Below, in pieces: positions 1 through 12,432 of a stretch of DNA of 64,000 nt. Under the pieces are notes generated by a model. It worked only from the letters and a program-made list of their open reading frames with translations. It ran no database searches and was not told the DNA's origin. The stretch is from positions 77,780-141,779 of the forward strand of contig CAWVQA010000086.1 in assembly GCA_963932145.1 (NCBI GenBank), read 5' to 3'. Origin of the DNA: Acanthosepion lycidas (taxonomy: Eukaryota > Mollusca > Cephalopoda > Sepiida > Sepiidae). Position numbers and translations under genes: made by a program. Numbering within the stretch: position 1 is the first letter of the stretch; each line of letters begins with the position of its first letter.

Positions 1-3000
1 TCCAAAATCTTCACTATTTCTAAATGATTTGAAATTTTTCTATTGAAAAATAAGGAAATCAGATAAATTCTAATTGATTTAAAATTTTTCTATTAAAAAA
101 TAGGAAAATTGGATATAATTCTAATTGATTTAAAAATTTTTTATTGAAAAATATAAAAAAGTGCTATAATTCCATTTGATTTCAAAATGTTTAATGGAAA
201 AAATGCAAAATCTTCCTTATTTCTAATTTATTTAAAATTTTCTATTGAAATATAAGAAAATCTGATATAATTCCAATTGATTTAAAAATGTCTATTGAAA
301 AATATAAAAATGTGCTATAATTACATTTGATTTTAAAATGCTCAATTGAAAAGTTACAAAATCTTCCTTATTTCTAATTGATTTAAAATTTTTCTATTGA
401 AAAATAAGAAAATCTGATATAATTCTAATTGATTTAAAATTTTTCTGTTGAAAAATATGAAATTGTGCGCTAATGCAAATTGATTTCAAAATGTTGAATT
501 GAAAAAATCCAAAATCTTCTTTATTTCTAATTGATTTGAAATTTCTCTATTGAAAAATAAGGAAATCTGATATAATTCTAATTGATTTAAAATTTTTCAA
601 TTAAAAAATAAGAAAATCTGATATAATTCTAATTGATTGAAAATTTTTCTATTGAAAAATACAAAAATATCCTATAGTTCCATTTGATTTCAAAATGTTC
701 AATGAAAAAGTTGCAAAATCTTCCTTATTTCTAATTGAATTAAATTTTATCTATTGAAAATCTGATATAATTCTAATTGATTAAAAATTTTTCTATTGAA
801 CAATATAAAAATGTGCTATAATTCCATTTGATTTCAAAATTGAAAAGTTACAAAATCTTCCTTATTTCTAATTGATTTAAAATTTTTCTATTGAAAAATA
901 AGAAAAGCTTATATAATTCTAATTGATTTAAAATTTTTGTATTGAAAAATATAAAAATGTCCTATAATTCCATTTGATTTCAAAATGTTCAATTGAAAAG
1001 TTACAAAATCTTCCTTATTTCTAATTGTTTTCTAATTTTTCTATTGAAAAATAAGAAAATCTGATATAATTCTAATTGATTTGAAATTTTTCTATTGAAA
1101 ATTATAAAAATTGGATGTAATTAGAATTGTTTTCAAAATGTGCAATTGAAAAGTTCCAAAATCTTCCTTATTTCTAATTGATTTGAAGTTTTCTATTGAA
1201 CAATACGAAAATCGGATATATTTCTAATTGATTTAAAATTTTTCTATTGAAAAATATAAAAATGTGCTATAATTATATTTGATTTCAAAATGTTCAATTT
1301 AAAAGTTACAAACTCTTTCTTATTTCTAACTGATTTAAAATTTTTCTATTGAAAAATAAGAAAATCTGATATAATTCTAATTGATTTAAAATTTTTCAAT
1401 TGAAAAATAAGGAAATCTAATATAATTCTAATTGAATGAAAATTTTTCTATTAAAAAATAAGAAAATCAGATATAATTCTAATTGATTTAAAATTTTTCT
1501 ATAGAAAAATATAAAAATGTGCTATAATTCCATTTGATTTCAAAATATTCAATTGAAAAGTTACAAACTCTCCATTATTTCTAATTGATTTAAACTTTTT
1601 TAGTGAAAAATAAGAAAATATGATATAATTCTAATTGATTTAAAATTTTTCTATTGACAAATATTAAAATGTGCTATAATTCCATTTGATTTCAAAATGT
1701 TCAATTGAAAAGATCCAAAATCTTCACTATTTCTAAATGATTGGAAATTTTTCTATTGAAAAATAAGGAAATCAGATAAATTCTAATTGATTTAAAATTT
1801 TTCTATTAAAAAATTGGAAAATCGGATATAATTCTAATTGATTTAAAATTTTTTTATTGAAAAATATGAAAAAGTGCTATAATTCCATTTGATTTCAAAA
1901 TGTTTAATGGAAAAGTATCAAAATCTTCCTTATTTCTAATTTATTTAAAATTTTCTATTGAAATATAAGAAAATCTGATATAATTCCAATTGATTTAAAA
2001 TTTCTATTGAAAAATATAAAAATGTGCTATAATTCCATTTGATTTCAAAATGTTCAATGGAAAAGTTGCAAAATCTTCCTACTTTCTGATTGATTTAAAT
2101 TTGTTCTATTGAAATATAAGAAAATTTGATATAATTCTAATTGATTTAAAATTTTTCTATTGAAAAATATAAAAATGTGCTATAATTCCATTTGATTTTA
2201 AAATGCTCAATTGAAAAGTTCGAAAATCATCTTTATTTCTAATTGATTTGAAATTTTTCTATTGAAAAATAAGGAAATCTGATATAATTCAAATTGATTT
2301 AAAATTTTTCTATTGAAAAATATCAAAATGTGCTATAATTCCATTTGATTTCAAAAGGTTCAATTGAAAAGATCCAAAATCTTCCTTATTTCTACTTCAT
2401 TTAAAATTTTTTATTAAAAAATGTGAAAATCTGATATAATTCTAATTGATTTAAAATTTTTCTATTGAAAAATATAAAAATGTGCTATAATTCCATTTGA
2501 TTTCAAAATGTGCAATTGAAAAGTTCCAAAATCTTCCTTATTTCTAATTGATTTGAAGTTTTCTATTGAACAATACGAAAATCGGATATATTTCTAATTG
2601 ATTTAAAATTTTTCTATTGAAAAATATAAAAATGTGCTATAATTACATTTGATTTCAAAATGTTCAATTTAAAAGTTACAAACTCTTTCTTATTTCTAAC
2701 TGATTTAAAATTTTTCTATTGAAAAATAAGAAAATCTGATATAATTCTAATTGATTTAAAATTTTTCTATTGAAAAATATAAAAATGTGTTAAAATTCCA
2801 TTTGATTTCAAAATGTTCAATTGAAATGATCAAAAATCTTCTTTATTTCTAATTGATTTGAAATTTTTCTATTGAAACATCAGGAAATCTGATATGATTC
2901 TAATTGATTTAAAATTTTTCTATTAAAAAATAAGATAATCTGATATAATTCTCATTGATTGAAAATTTTTCTATTTAAAAATATAAAAATGTGCTATAGT

Positions 3001-5425
3001 TCCATTTGATTTCAAAATGTTCAATGGAAAAGTTTGAAATTCTTCCTTATTTCTAAATGAATTAAATTTTTTCTATTGAAAATTTGATATAATTCCAATT
3101 GATTTAAAATTTTTCTATTGAAAAATAAAAAATTGTACTATAATTCCATTTGATTTCAAAATGGTCAATTGAAAAGTTACAAAATCTTTTTTATTTGTAA
3201 TTGTTTTCTAATTTTTCTATTGAAAAATAAGAAAATCTGATATAATTCTAATTGATTTGAAATTTTTCTATTGAAAATTATAAAAATGTGCTGTAATTCG
3301 ATTTATTTTCAAAATGTGCAATTGAAAAGTTCCAAAATCTTTCTTATTTCAAATTGATTTGAAGTTTTCTATTGAACAATATGAAAATCTGATGTAATTC
3401 TAATTGATTTAAAATTTTTCTATTGAAAAATATAAAAATGTGCAATAATTCCATTTGATTTCAAAATGTTCACTTTAAAAGTTACAAACTCTTTCTTATT
3501 TCTAACTGATTTAAAATTTTTCTATTGAAAAATAAGAAAATCTGATATAATTCTAATTGATTTAAAATTTTTCAATTGAAAAATAAGGAAATCTAATATA
3601 ATTCTAATTGAATGAAAATTTTTCTATTAAAAAATAAGAAAATCAGATATAATTCTAATTGATTTAAAATTTTTCTATAGAAAAATATAAAAATGTGCTA
3701 TAATTCCATTTGATTTCAAAATATTCAATTGAAAAGTTACAAACTCTCCATTATTTCTAATTGATTTAAACTTTTTATAGTGAAAAATAAGAAAATATGA
3801 TATAATTCTAATTGATTTAAAATTTTTCTATTGACAAATATTAAAATGTGCTATAATTCCATTTGATTTCAAAATGTTCAATTGAAAAGATCCAAAATCT
3901 TCACTATTTCTAAATGATTGGAAATTTTTCTATTGAAAAATAAGGAAATCAGATAAATTCTAATTGATTTAAAATTTTTCTATTAAAAAATTGGAAAATC
4001 GGATATAATTCTAATTGATTTAAAAATTTTTTATTGAAAAATATAAAAAAGTGCTATAATTCCATTTGATTTCAAAATGTTTAATGGAAAAGTATCAAAA
4101 TCTTCCTTATTTCTAATTTATTTAAAATTTTCTATTGAAATATAAGAAAATCTGATATAATTCCAATTGATTTAAAATTTCTTTTGAAAAATATAAAAAT
4201 GTGCTATAATTCCATTTGATTTCAAAATGTTCAATGGAAAAGTTGCAAAATCTTCCTACTTTCTGATTGATTTAAATTTGTTCTATTGAAATATAAGAAA
4301 ATTTGATATAATTCTAATTGATTTAAAATTTTTCTATTGAAAAATATAAAAATGTGCTATAATTCCATTTGATTTTAAAATGCTCAATTGAAAAGTTACA
4401 AAATCTTCCTTATTTCTAATTGATTTAAAATTTTTCTATTGAAAAATAAGAAAATCTGATATAATTCTAATTGATTTAAAATTTTTCTGTTGAAAAATAT
4501 GAAAATGTGCACTAATGCAAATTGATTTCAAAATGTTGAATTGAAAAAATGCAAAATCTTCTGTATTTCTAATTGATTTGAAATTTCTCTATTGAAAAAT
4601 AAGGAAATCTGATATAATTCCAATTGATTTAAAATTTTTCAATTAAAAAATAAGAAAATCTGATATAATTCTAATTGATTGAAAATTTTTCTATTGAAAA
4701 ATACAAAAATATCCTTTAGTTCCATTTGATTTCAAAATGTTCAATGGAAAAGTTGCAAAATCTTCCTTATTTCTAATTGAATTAAATTTTATCTATTGAA
4801 AATCTGATATAATTCTAATTGATTAAAAATTTTTCTATTGAACAATATAAAAATGTGCTATAATTCCATTTGATTTCAAAATTGAAAAGTTACAAAATCT
4901 TCCTTATTTCTAATTGATTTAAAACTTTTCTATTGAAAAATAAGAAAAGCTTATATAATTCTAATTGATTTAAAATTTTTGTATTGAAAAATATAAAAAT
5001 GTCCTATAATTCCATTTGATTTCAAAATGTTCAATTGAAATTTACAAAATCTTCCTTATTTCTAATTGTTTTCTAATTTTTCTATTGAAAAATAAGAAAA
5101 TCTGATATAATTCTAATTGATTTGAAATTCTTCTATTGAAAATTATAAAAATTGGATGTAATTAGAATTGTTTTCAAAATGTGCAATTGAAAAGTTCCAA
5201 AATCTTCCTTATTTCTAATTGATTTGAAGTTTTCTATTGAACAATATGAAAATCTGATATAATTCTAATTGATTTAAAATTTTTCTATTGAAAAATATAA
5301 AAATGTGCTATAATTACATTTGATTTCAAAATGTTCAATTTAAAAGTTACAAACTCTTTCTTATTTCTAACTGATTTAAAATTTTTCTATTGAAAAATAA
5401 GAAAATCTGATATAATTCGAATTGA
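1..5425 (+). repeat. Satellite A segmental duplications (higher-order structure)
   Basis: Long near-identical segments recur here at spacings far above the trimer. Bases 1303-2220 match 3479-4397 (offset about 2177). Bases 1-1385 match 3891-5425; the second copy carries one extra ~152-bp trimer near 4180-4330. Bases about 1130-1399 match 2500-2769 (offset 1370), sharing the rare variant GAACAATACGAAAATCGG. Diagnostic shared variants include TTTAAAAGTTACAAACTC (about 1299, 2669, 5338, with a one-base variant at 3475) and ATTGAATGAAAATTT (about 1432 and 3609). The pattern is that of recent block duplication, with loss or gain of whole trimers, on an older trimer array. Confidence 0.85.
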
Positions 5426-8400
5426 TTTAAAATTTTTCTATTTAAAAATAGAAAAATGTGCTCTAATTCCATTTGATTTCAAAATGTTCAATTGATAAGT
5501 TACAGAATCTTCCTATAAGAAAATCTGATATAATTCCAATTGATTTAATAATTTCTATTGAAAAATATAAAAATGTCCTATAATTCCATTTGATTTCAAA
5601 ATGTTCAATTGAAAAGTGACAAAATCTCCCTTATTTCTAATTGATTTAAATTTTTATACTGAAAAAAAAGAAAAATTGATATAATTCCTATTGATTTAAA
5701 ATTTTTCAATTGAAAAATATACAAATGTGCTATAATTCCATTTGATTTCAAAATGTTCAATTGAATAAATCCAAAATCTCTTTTAATTCTAATTGATTTG
5801 AAATTTTTCTGTTGAAAAATACGGAAATGTGAAATAATTCTAATTGATTTGAAATTTTTCTATCGAAAAATATCAAAATGTGCTATAATTCCATTTGATT
5901 TCAAAATGTTCAATGAAAAACTTGCAAAATCTACCTTATTTCTAATTGATTTAAATTTTTTCTATAGAAAAATAAGAAAATCTGATTTAATTCTAATTGA
6001 TTTAAAATTTTTCTTTTGAAATCTATAAAAATGTTCTATAATTCCATTTGATTTCAAAATGCTCAATTGAAAAGTTACAAAAGCTTACTTATTTCTAATT
6101 TATTTAAAATTTGTCTATTGAAAAATAAGAAAATTTGATATAAATCTAATTTATTTCAAATTTTTCTATTGAAAAATACAAAATTGTGCTATAATTCCAC
6201 TTGAATTAGAAATGTTCAATTGGAAAGTTACAAAATCTTGCTTATTTCTAATTGATTTAAAATTTGTCTATTGAAAAATAAGAAAATCTTTATATAATTC
6301 TTATTGATTTAAAATTCTTCTTTTGAAAAATGAGAAAATCTGATATAATTCTAATTGATTTACATTTTTTCTATTGAAAATTATAAAAATGTGCTATAAT
6401 TCAATTCGATTTCAAAATTTTCAATCAAAAAGTTATAAAATCTTCCTTATTTCTAATGGATTTAAAATTTTTCTGCTGAAAAATAATAAAATCTTATACA
6501 ATTCTAATTGATTTAAAATCTTTCTATGGAAAAATATAAAAATGTGCGCAATTCCATTTGATTTCAAAATGTTCAATTGAAACGTTACAAAATCTTCCTT
6601 ATTTCAAATTCATTTAAAATTTTTCTACTCAAGAATAAGAAAATCTGATATAATTCTAATTGATTTAAAATTTTTCTATTGAAAAATAAGAAAATCTGTT
6701 ATAATTCTAATGGATTAAAAATTTGTCTATTGAAAAATCTCTTATAATTGTAATAGATTTAAAATTTTTCTATTGAAAAATATAACAATGTGCTATAAAT
6801 TCATTTGATTTCAAAATGTTCAATTGAAAAGATACAAAATCTTCCTTATTTATAATTTATGTAAAATTTTTCTATATAAATATGAGAATCTGATATAATG
6901 TTAATTGATTTAAAATATTTCCAGGGAAAATTATAAAAATGTGCTATAATTGCATTTGATTTCAAAATGTTCATTAGAAAAATAACAAAATCTTCCTTAT
7001 TTCTAATTGATTTGGAATTTTTCCATTGAAAAATCAGAAAAACTGATATAATTCTAATTGATTTATAATTTTTCTATAGAGAAATATAAAAATGTGCTAT
7101 AATTCAATTTGATTTCAAAATATTCTCTTGAAAAGTATCAAAATCTTACTTATTTCTAATTGATTTAATTTTTTCTATTGAAAAATAAGAAAAACTGTTA
7201 TAATTCTATTTGATTCAAAATTATCTATTGAAAAATAGAAACATATACTATACTTCCATTTGATTTCAAAATGTTCAATTGAAAAGTTATAAAATCGTCT
7301 TTATTTCTTATTGATTTAAAATTTTCTTTTGAAAAATGAGAAAATCTGATATAATTCTAATTGATTTACATTTTTCTAATGAAAAATATAAAAATGTGGT
7401 ATAATTCCAATTGGTTTCAAAATTTTCAATTGAAAAGTTACAAAATCTTCCTTATTTCCAAATGATTTAAAATTTTCTGTTGAAAAATAAGATAATCTTT
7501 ATATAATTCTAATTGATTGAAAATTTTTCTATTGAAAAATATAAAAATGTGCTATAATTCCATTTGATTTCAAAATGCTCAATTGAAAAGTTACAAAATC
7601 CTCATTATTTCTAATTGATTTGAAATTTTTGTATTGAAAAATAAGAAAATCTTCCATAATTCTAATTGATTTAAAATTTTTCTATCCAAAAATATGAAAA
7701 TATGCTCTAATTCCATTTGATTTCAAAATGTTCAATTGAAAAGATCCAAAATCTTCTTTATTTCTAATTGATTTGAAATTTTTCTATTGAAAAATAAGGA
7801 AATGTGATATATTTCTAATTGATTTAATATTTTTCTATTGAAAAATATGAAAATCTTATATATGTTGAATTGAAAAGTTACAAAATCGTCTTTATTTCTT
7901 ATTGATTGAAAATTTTCTTTTGAAAAATGAGAAAAGCTGATATAATTGTAATTGATTTTCATTTTTTCTATTGAAAAATATAAAAATGTGGTATAATTCC
8001 AATTGGTTTCAAAATTTTCAATTGAAAAGTTACAAAATCTTCATATTTCTAAATGATTTAAAATTTTCTGTTGAAAAATAAGATAATCTTTATATAATTC
8101 TAATTGATTTAAAATTTTTCTAATGAAAAATATAAAAATGTGAAATTATTCCATTTGATTTCAAAATGTTCCATTGAAAAGTTAGAAAATCTTACATATT
8201 TTTAAATGCTTTAAAATTTTTCCATTCAAAAATAAGAATATCTGATATAATTTTAATTGATGTAAAAAGTTCTATTCAAAAATATAAAAATGTCCTATGA
8301 TTCCATTTGATTTCAAAATGTTCAATTGCAAAGTTACAAAATCTTCCTTATTTATAATTGATTTAAAATTTTCTATTGAAAAAAAAGATAATCTTTATTT

Positions 8401-9506
8401 AACTCTAATTGATTTAAAATTTTTCTATTGAAAAATATAATAATGTGCAATAATTCCATTTGATTTCAAAATGTTCAAATGAAATGTTACAAAAACTACA
8501 TTATTTCAAATTGAATTAAAATTTTTCTACTGAAAATAAGAAAATCTGATATAATTCTAATTGATTCAAACTTTGTCTATTGAAAAATAAGAAAATCTCG
8601 TATAATTCTAATTTATTTAAAAATTTTTCTATAGAAAAATATAAAAATGAGCTATAATTCAATTTGATTTCAAAATGTTCAATTGAAAGGTAGAAAATCT
8701 TCCTTATTCTAATTGAATGAAAATTTTTCTATTAAAAAAAAAGTCAATCTGATATAATTGTAATTCATTTCAAATTTTTCTATTGAAAAATATAAAAATG
8801 TGCTATTTGATTTCAAAATGTTCAATTGAAAAGTTACAAAATCTTCTTTATTTCTAATTCATTTAATATTTTTCAATTGAAAAAAAAGAAAAATTTGATA
8901 TAATTCTAATTGATTTACAATTTTTCTATTGAAAAATATAAAAATGTGTTATAATTCCATTTGATTTCAAAATTTTCAATTGAAAAGTTACAAAATCTTC
9001 CTGTTTCTAATTGATTTAAAATTTTCTATTGAAAAATAAGAAAATCTTCATATAATTCTAATTCATTTAAAATTTTTCCATTGAAGAATATAAAAAGTTG
9101 CTATAATTACATTTGATTTCAAAATGTTCAATTGAAAAGTTACAAAATCTTACTTATTCTGATTGATTTAAAATTTTTCTATTGAAAAATATAAAAATCT
9201 GTGATAATTCCATTTGATTTCAAAATGTTCCATTGAAAAGTTACAAAATCTTACATATTTCTAAATGCTTTAAAATTTTTCCATTGAAAAATCAAAATAT
9301 CTGATATAATTTTAATTCATGTAAAAAGTTCTATTCAAAAATATAAAAATGTCCTATGATTCCATTTGATTTCAAAATGTTCAATTGAAAAGTTACAAAA
9401 TCTTTCTTTTTTATAATTGATTTAAAATTTTCTGTTGAAAAAAAAGATAATCTTTATATAATTCTAATTGATTTACAATTTTTCTATTGAAAAATATAAA
9501 AATGTG
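5426..9506 (+). repeat. Satellite A, decayed sub-block
   Basis: Same 51-bp subunit, but copies differ more from one another and several subunits are internally deleted, for example near 5512 (CTTCCTATAAGAAAATC), 7860 and 8806. Only short duplications are visible. A segment of about 230 bp starting near 7291 recurs near 7882 (shared ATCGTCTTTATTTCTTATTG), and one starting near 8171 recurs near 9231 (shared GTCCTATGATTCC, offset 1059). The divergence suggests this edge is not currently being homogenised. No gene or mobile element was seen. Confidence 0.85.
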
Positions 9507-9512
9507 TTTTGA
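9500..9512. other. Junction, satellite A to satellite B (+)
   Basis: Satellite A runs up to AATATAAAAATGTG and continues directly as TTTTGACTACTTTTTTAACG, which is satellite B entered partway through its monomer. The bases TGTG/TGTT fit either repeat, so the breakpoint is fixed only to a few bases, consistent with microhomology joining. There is no target-site duplication or transposon end. Confidence 0.85.
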
Positions 9513-9688
9513 CTACTTTTTTAACGCTAGTCTGAAAATATAAATAACTTTTAGAAAACATTAGAAAAACAATTAAATTATTGAAAATCGATATGAATTC
9601 AATCAAAATGTATTGAATTCAACTATTTCCATAACATTTGACAAAGTTTTTTACAAATTTTACGTTTTTCAAAGGTTGTAATTACATA

Positions 9689-9839
9689 GCGATTTACATT
9701 TTTTAAAACTTTAGAAAGTCAATGAAAATATTTAAAATCGATATGCATTCAATCAAAACGTATTGATTTCAACTAGTTTCATAATTTTTCACAAAATTAT
9801 ATTAGAAATTTTATGTTTTTCAAAGGTATTAATTACATA
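9689..9839 (+). repeat. Truncated satellite B monomer (151 bp)
   Basis: The distance between successive GCGATTTAC landmarks here is 151 instead of about 207. The part that normally runs from GCAAAATCTAGCTG through ATAACTGTTTG is missing, with the deletion point near 9698, where GCGATTTACA joins TTTTTTAAAACTTTAG. The remaining sequence aligns normally. Confidence 0.8.
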
Positions 9840-11090
9840 GCGATTTACATGCAAAATCTAGCTGTTTTCTCTACTTTTTCATCGCTAGTTTGAAAATATA
9901 AATTAAATAACTATTTGAAAACATTAGAAAAACAATTAAATTATTGGAGATCGATATGAAATCAATCAAAACGTATTGATTTCAACTTGTTTAATAAGTT
10001 TTGAAAAAGTCATATGACAAAGTTTATGTTTTTTTAAGGTTTTAATTACATAGCGATTTACATGCAAAATCTAGCAGATTTAACTACATTTTTAACGCTA
10101 GTTTGAAAATAAAATAACTGTTTGAAATCATTAGAAAAACAATTAAATTATTGAAAATCGATAGGAAATCAATCAAAACGTATTGATTTCAACTAGTTTC
10201 ATAAGTTTTGACAAATTTATATTACTAATTTTATGTTTTTTTGAGATTTTAATTACATAGCTATTTACATGCAAAATCTAGCAGTTTTAACTACTTTGTC
10301 AACGCTAGTTTGAAAATATAAATAACTGTTTGAAAACCTTAGAAAAACAATTAAATTATTGAAAATCGATATGAAACCAATCAAAACTTATTGATTTTAA
10401 CTAGTTTCAGAAGTTTTGACAAAGTTATATTTCAGATTTTATGTTTTACACAACTTTTAATTACATAGGGATTTACATGCAAAATCAAGCTGTTTTTGAC
10501 TACTTTTTAACGATAGTTGGAAAATATCAATAACTCTTTGAAAACTTTAGAAAAACAATGAAATTATTGAAAATCGATATGAAATCAATGAAAACTTATT
10601 GATTTTAACTAGTTTCATAAGTTTGACAAAGTTATATTACAAATTTTATGTTTTTCAAAGGTTTTAATTACATAGTGATTTACATGCACAATCATGCTTT
10701 TTTGATTACTTTTTCAACGCTAGTTTGAAAATATAAATAACTGTTTGAAAACATTAGAAAAACAATTAAATTATTGAAAATCAATAAGAAATCAATCAAA
10801 ACGTATTGATTTCAACTAGTTTCATGATTTTTAACAAAGTTATATTAAAATGTTATGTTTTTCAAAGGTTTTAATTACATAGCGATTTACATGCAAAATC
10901 CAGCTGTTTTGACTACTTTTTCAACGCTAGTTTGAAAATATAAATAACTGTTTGAAAACATTATAAAAACAATGAAATTACTGAAAAGTGATATGAAATC
11001 AATCAAAATATATTGATTTCAACTTGTTTCATGAGTTTTACAAATTACATTATTACAAATTTTATGTTTTTCAAATGTTTTAATTATATA

Positions 11091-11246
11091 GCGATTTAAA
11101 GCAAAATCAAGCTGTTTTGACTAGTTTTTCAACACTAGTTTTAAAATATAAATAACTATCTGAAAACATTACAAAGAAAATTAAATTATAAGTTTTGTCA
11201 AAGTTATATTAAAAATTTTATGTTTTACACAGCCTTTAATTACGTA
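11091..11246 (+). repeat. Truncated satellite B monomer (156 bp)
   Basis: Landmark spacing is 156. About 52 bases are missing near 11189: AATTAAATTAT is followed directly by AAGTTTTGTCAAAG. The usual segment with ATCGATATGAAATC, the TTGATT core and AACTAGTTTC is absent. It is a different deletion from the one at 9698. Confidence 0.8.
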
Positions 11247-12419
11247 GCGATTTACATCCAAAATCTGGCTGTTTTGACTACTTTTCAATGCTAGTTTGAA
11301 AATATCTATAACTGTTTGAAAACATTAGAAAAACAATGAAATTATTGAATATCGATATGAAATCAATCAAAACTTATTGATTTTAACGAGTTCAGCAGAT
11401 TTGACAAAGTTATATTAAAAATTTTGAGTTTTACACAGCTTTTAATTACATAGCGAATTACATGCAACATCTAGCTGTTTTGACTACATTTCAAGGTTAG
11501 TTTGCAAATATCAATATCTTTTTGAAAACATTAGAAAAACAATGAAATTATTGAAAACCGATATGAAATCAAACAAAACATATTGATTTTAACTAGTTTC
11601 AGTAGTTTTGACAAAGTTATATTAAATTTTTATGTTTTACACAGCTTTTAATTACATAGCGATTTACATGCGAAATCTAGCTGTTTTTTCACTACTTTAT
11701 CAACGCTAGTGTGAAAATATCAATAACTGTTCGAAAAGATAAGAAAAACAATGAAATTATTGAAAATCGATATGGAACCAATCAAAACTTAATGATTTCA
11801 AGTCTTGTCAGAAGTTTTGAAAAAGTTATATTAAAAATTTTATGTTTTACACTGTTTCAATTACATAGCGATTTACATCTAAAATAAAGCTGTTTTGACT
11901 ACTTTTCATTGCTAGTTTTTAAATATCAATAACTGTTTGAAAACATTAGAAAAACAATGAAATTATTAAAAATCGATATCAAATCAATCAGAACTTATTG
12001 ATTTTAACTAGTTTCAGAAGTCTTGACAAATTTACATTAAAATTTTTATGATTTACACAGCTTTTAATTACATAGCGAGTTACAGGCAAAATTTAGCTGT
12101 TTTGACTACTTTTCAACGCTAGATTGCAAATATCAATAACTGTTTGAAAACATTAGAAAAACAATGAAATTATTGAAAATCGATGTGAAATCAATCAAAA
12201 TTTATTGATTTTAACTAGTTTCAGGAGTTTTGACAAAGTTATATTAAAATGTTATGTTTTTACACAGCTTTTAATTACATAGCGATTTACATGCAAAATT
12301 TAGCTGTTTACACTACTTTTCAATGCTAGTTTGCAAATATCAATAACGATTTGAAAACATCAGAAAAACAATGAAATTATTGAAAATCGATGTGAAAATC
12401 AAAACTTATTGATTTTAAC

Positions 12420-12432
12420 TAGTTCCAGAAAA
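12420..12432. other. Junction, satellite B (+) to satellite A
   Basis: Satellite B reads TTTTAACTAGTTCCAGAA and then continues as AATCTGATATAATTC, a satellite A sequence. The bases AGAA are compatible with both (B CAGAAG, A AAGAAAATC), so this again looks like a microhomology joint. The first A subunit afterwards is a hybrid: the AATTCTAATTGATTT start of subunits 2/3 runs straight into the CAAAATGTTC of subunit 1. Confidence 0.8.

Larger units (their letters stand above)
1..9506 (+). repeat. Satellite A, block 1 (51-bp subunit, ~152-bp trimer)
   Basis: The whole block is tandem copies of an AT-rich 51-bp subunit. Three variants normally follow in order. Subunit 1 carries AATTCCATTTGATTTCAAAA and a TTCAATTGAA palindrome and ends near AAATCTTCCTT. 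Subunit 2 carries CTAATTGATTTAAAATTTTT and ends in AAGAAAATCTGATAT. Subunit 3 has the same core but ends in ATATAAAAATGTGCTAT. The trimer spacing read from successive TTCCATTTG or TTACATTTG landmarks (2339, 2491, 2643) is 152 bp. Extra or missing subunits are common. A hand consensus of the trimer has 26 G/C in 153 bases. No non-satellite insert was seen. The block begins before the window. Seen directly: period and variants. Inferred: heterochromatic, non-coding satellite. Confidence 0.95.
9507..12426 (+). repeat. Satellite B, block 1 (~207-bp monomer, + orientation)
   Basis: About 14 monomers. The landmark GCGATTTACAT, or a one-base variant, occurs near 9689, 9840, 10052, 10260, 10468, 10675, 10880, 11091, 11247, 11454, 11661, 11867, 12073 and 12280. 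Spacing is 206-212 except for two truncated monomers. Each monomer carries TTTTGACTACTTTTTCAACG, GCTAGTTTGAAAATAT, AACAATGAAATTATTGAAAA, ATCGATATGAAATCAATC, AACTAGTTTC and TTACACAGCTTTTAATTACA or its TTTTTCAAAGG alternative. The copies are visibly more diverged than in the large array at 28.9-64 kb. Two sequence types are mixed: ACGTATTGATTTCAAC, mostly before 11.1 kb, and ACTTATTGATTTTAAC, mostly after 11.2 kb. No coding potential was seen. Confidence 0.93.

Noticed and set aside
7732-7962. 76-codon - strand open frame
   Set aside because: Composed of satellite A subunits read in one frame (repeated N-R-K-I and Q-L-E-I). It is open by chance in AT-rich repeat with a period divisible by three.
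9507-12426. Transposable element inserted in satellite A
   Set aside because: The block is tandem monomers of the same satellite as 28.9-64 kb. I saw no terminal repeats, target-site duplication or coding remnant.
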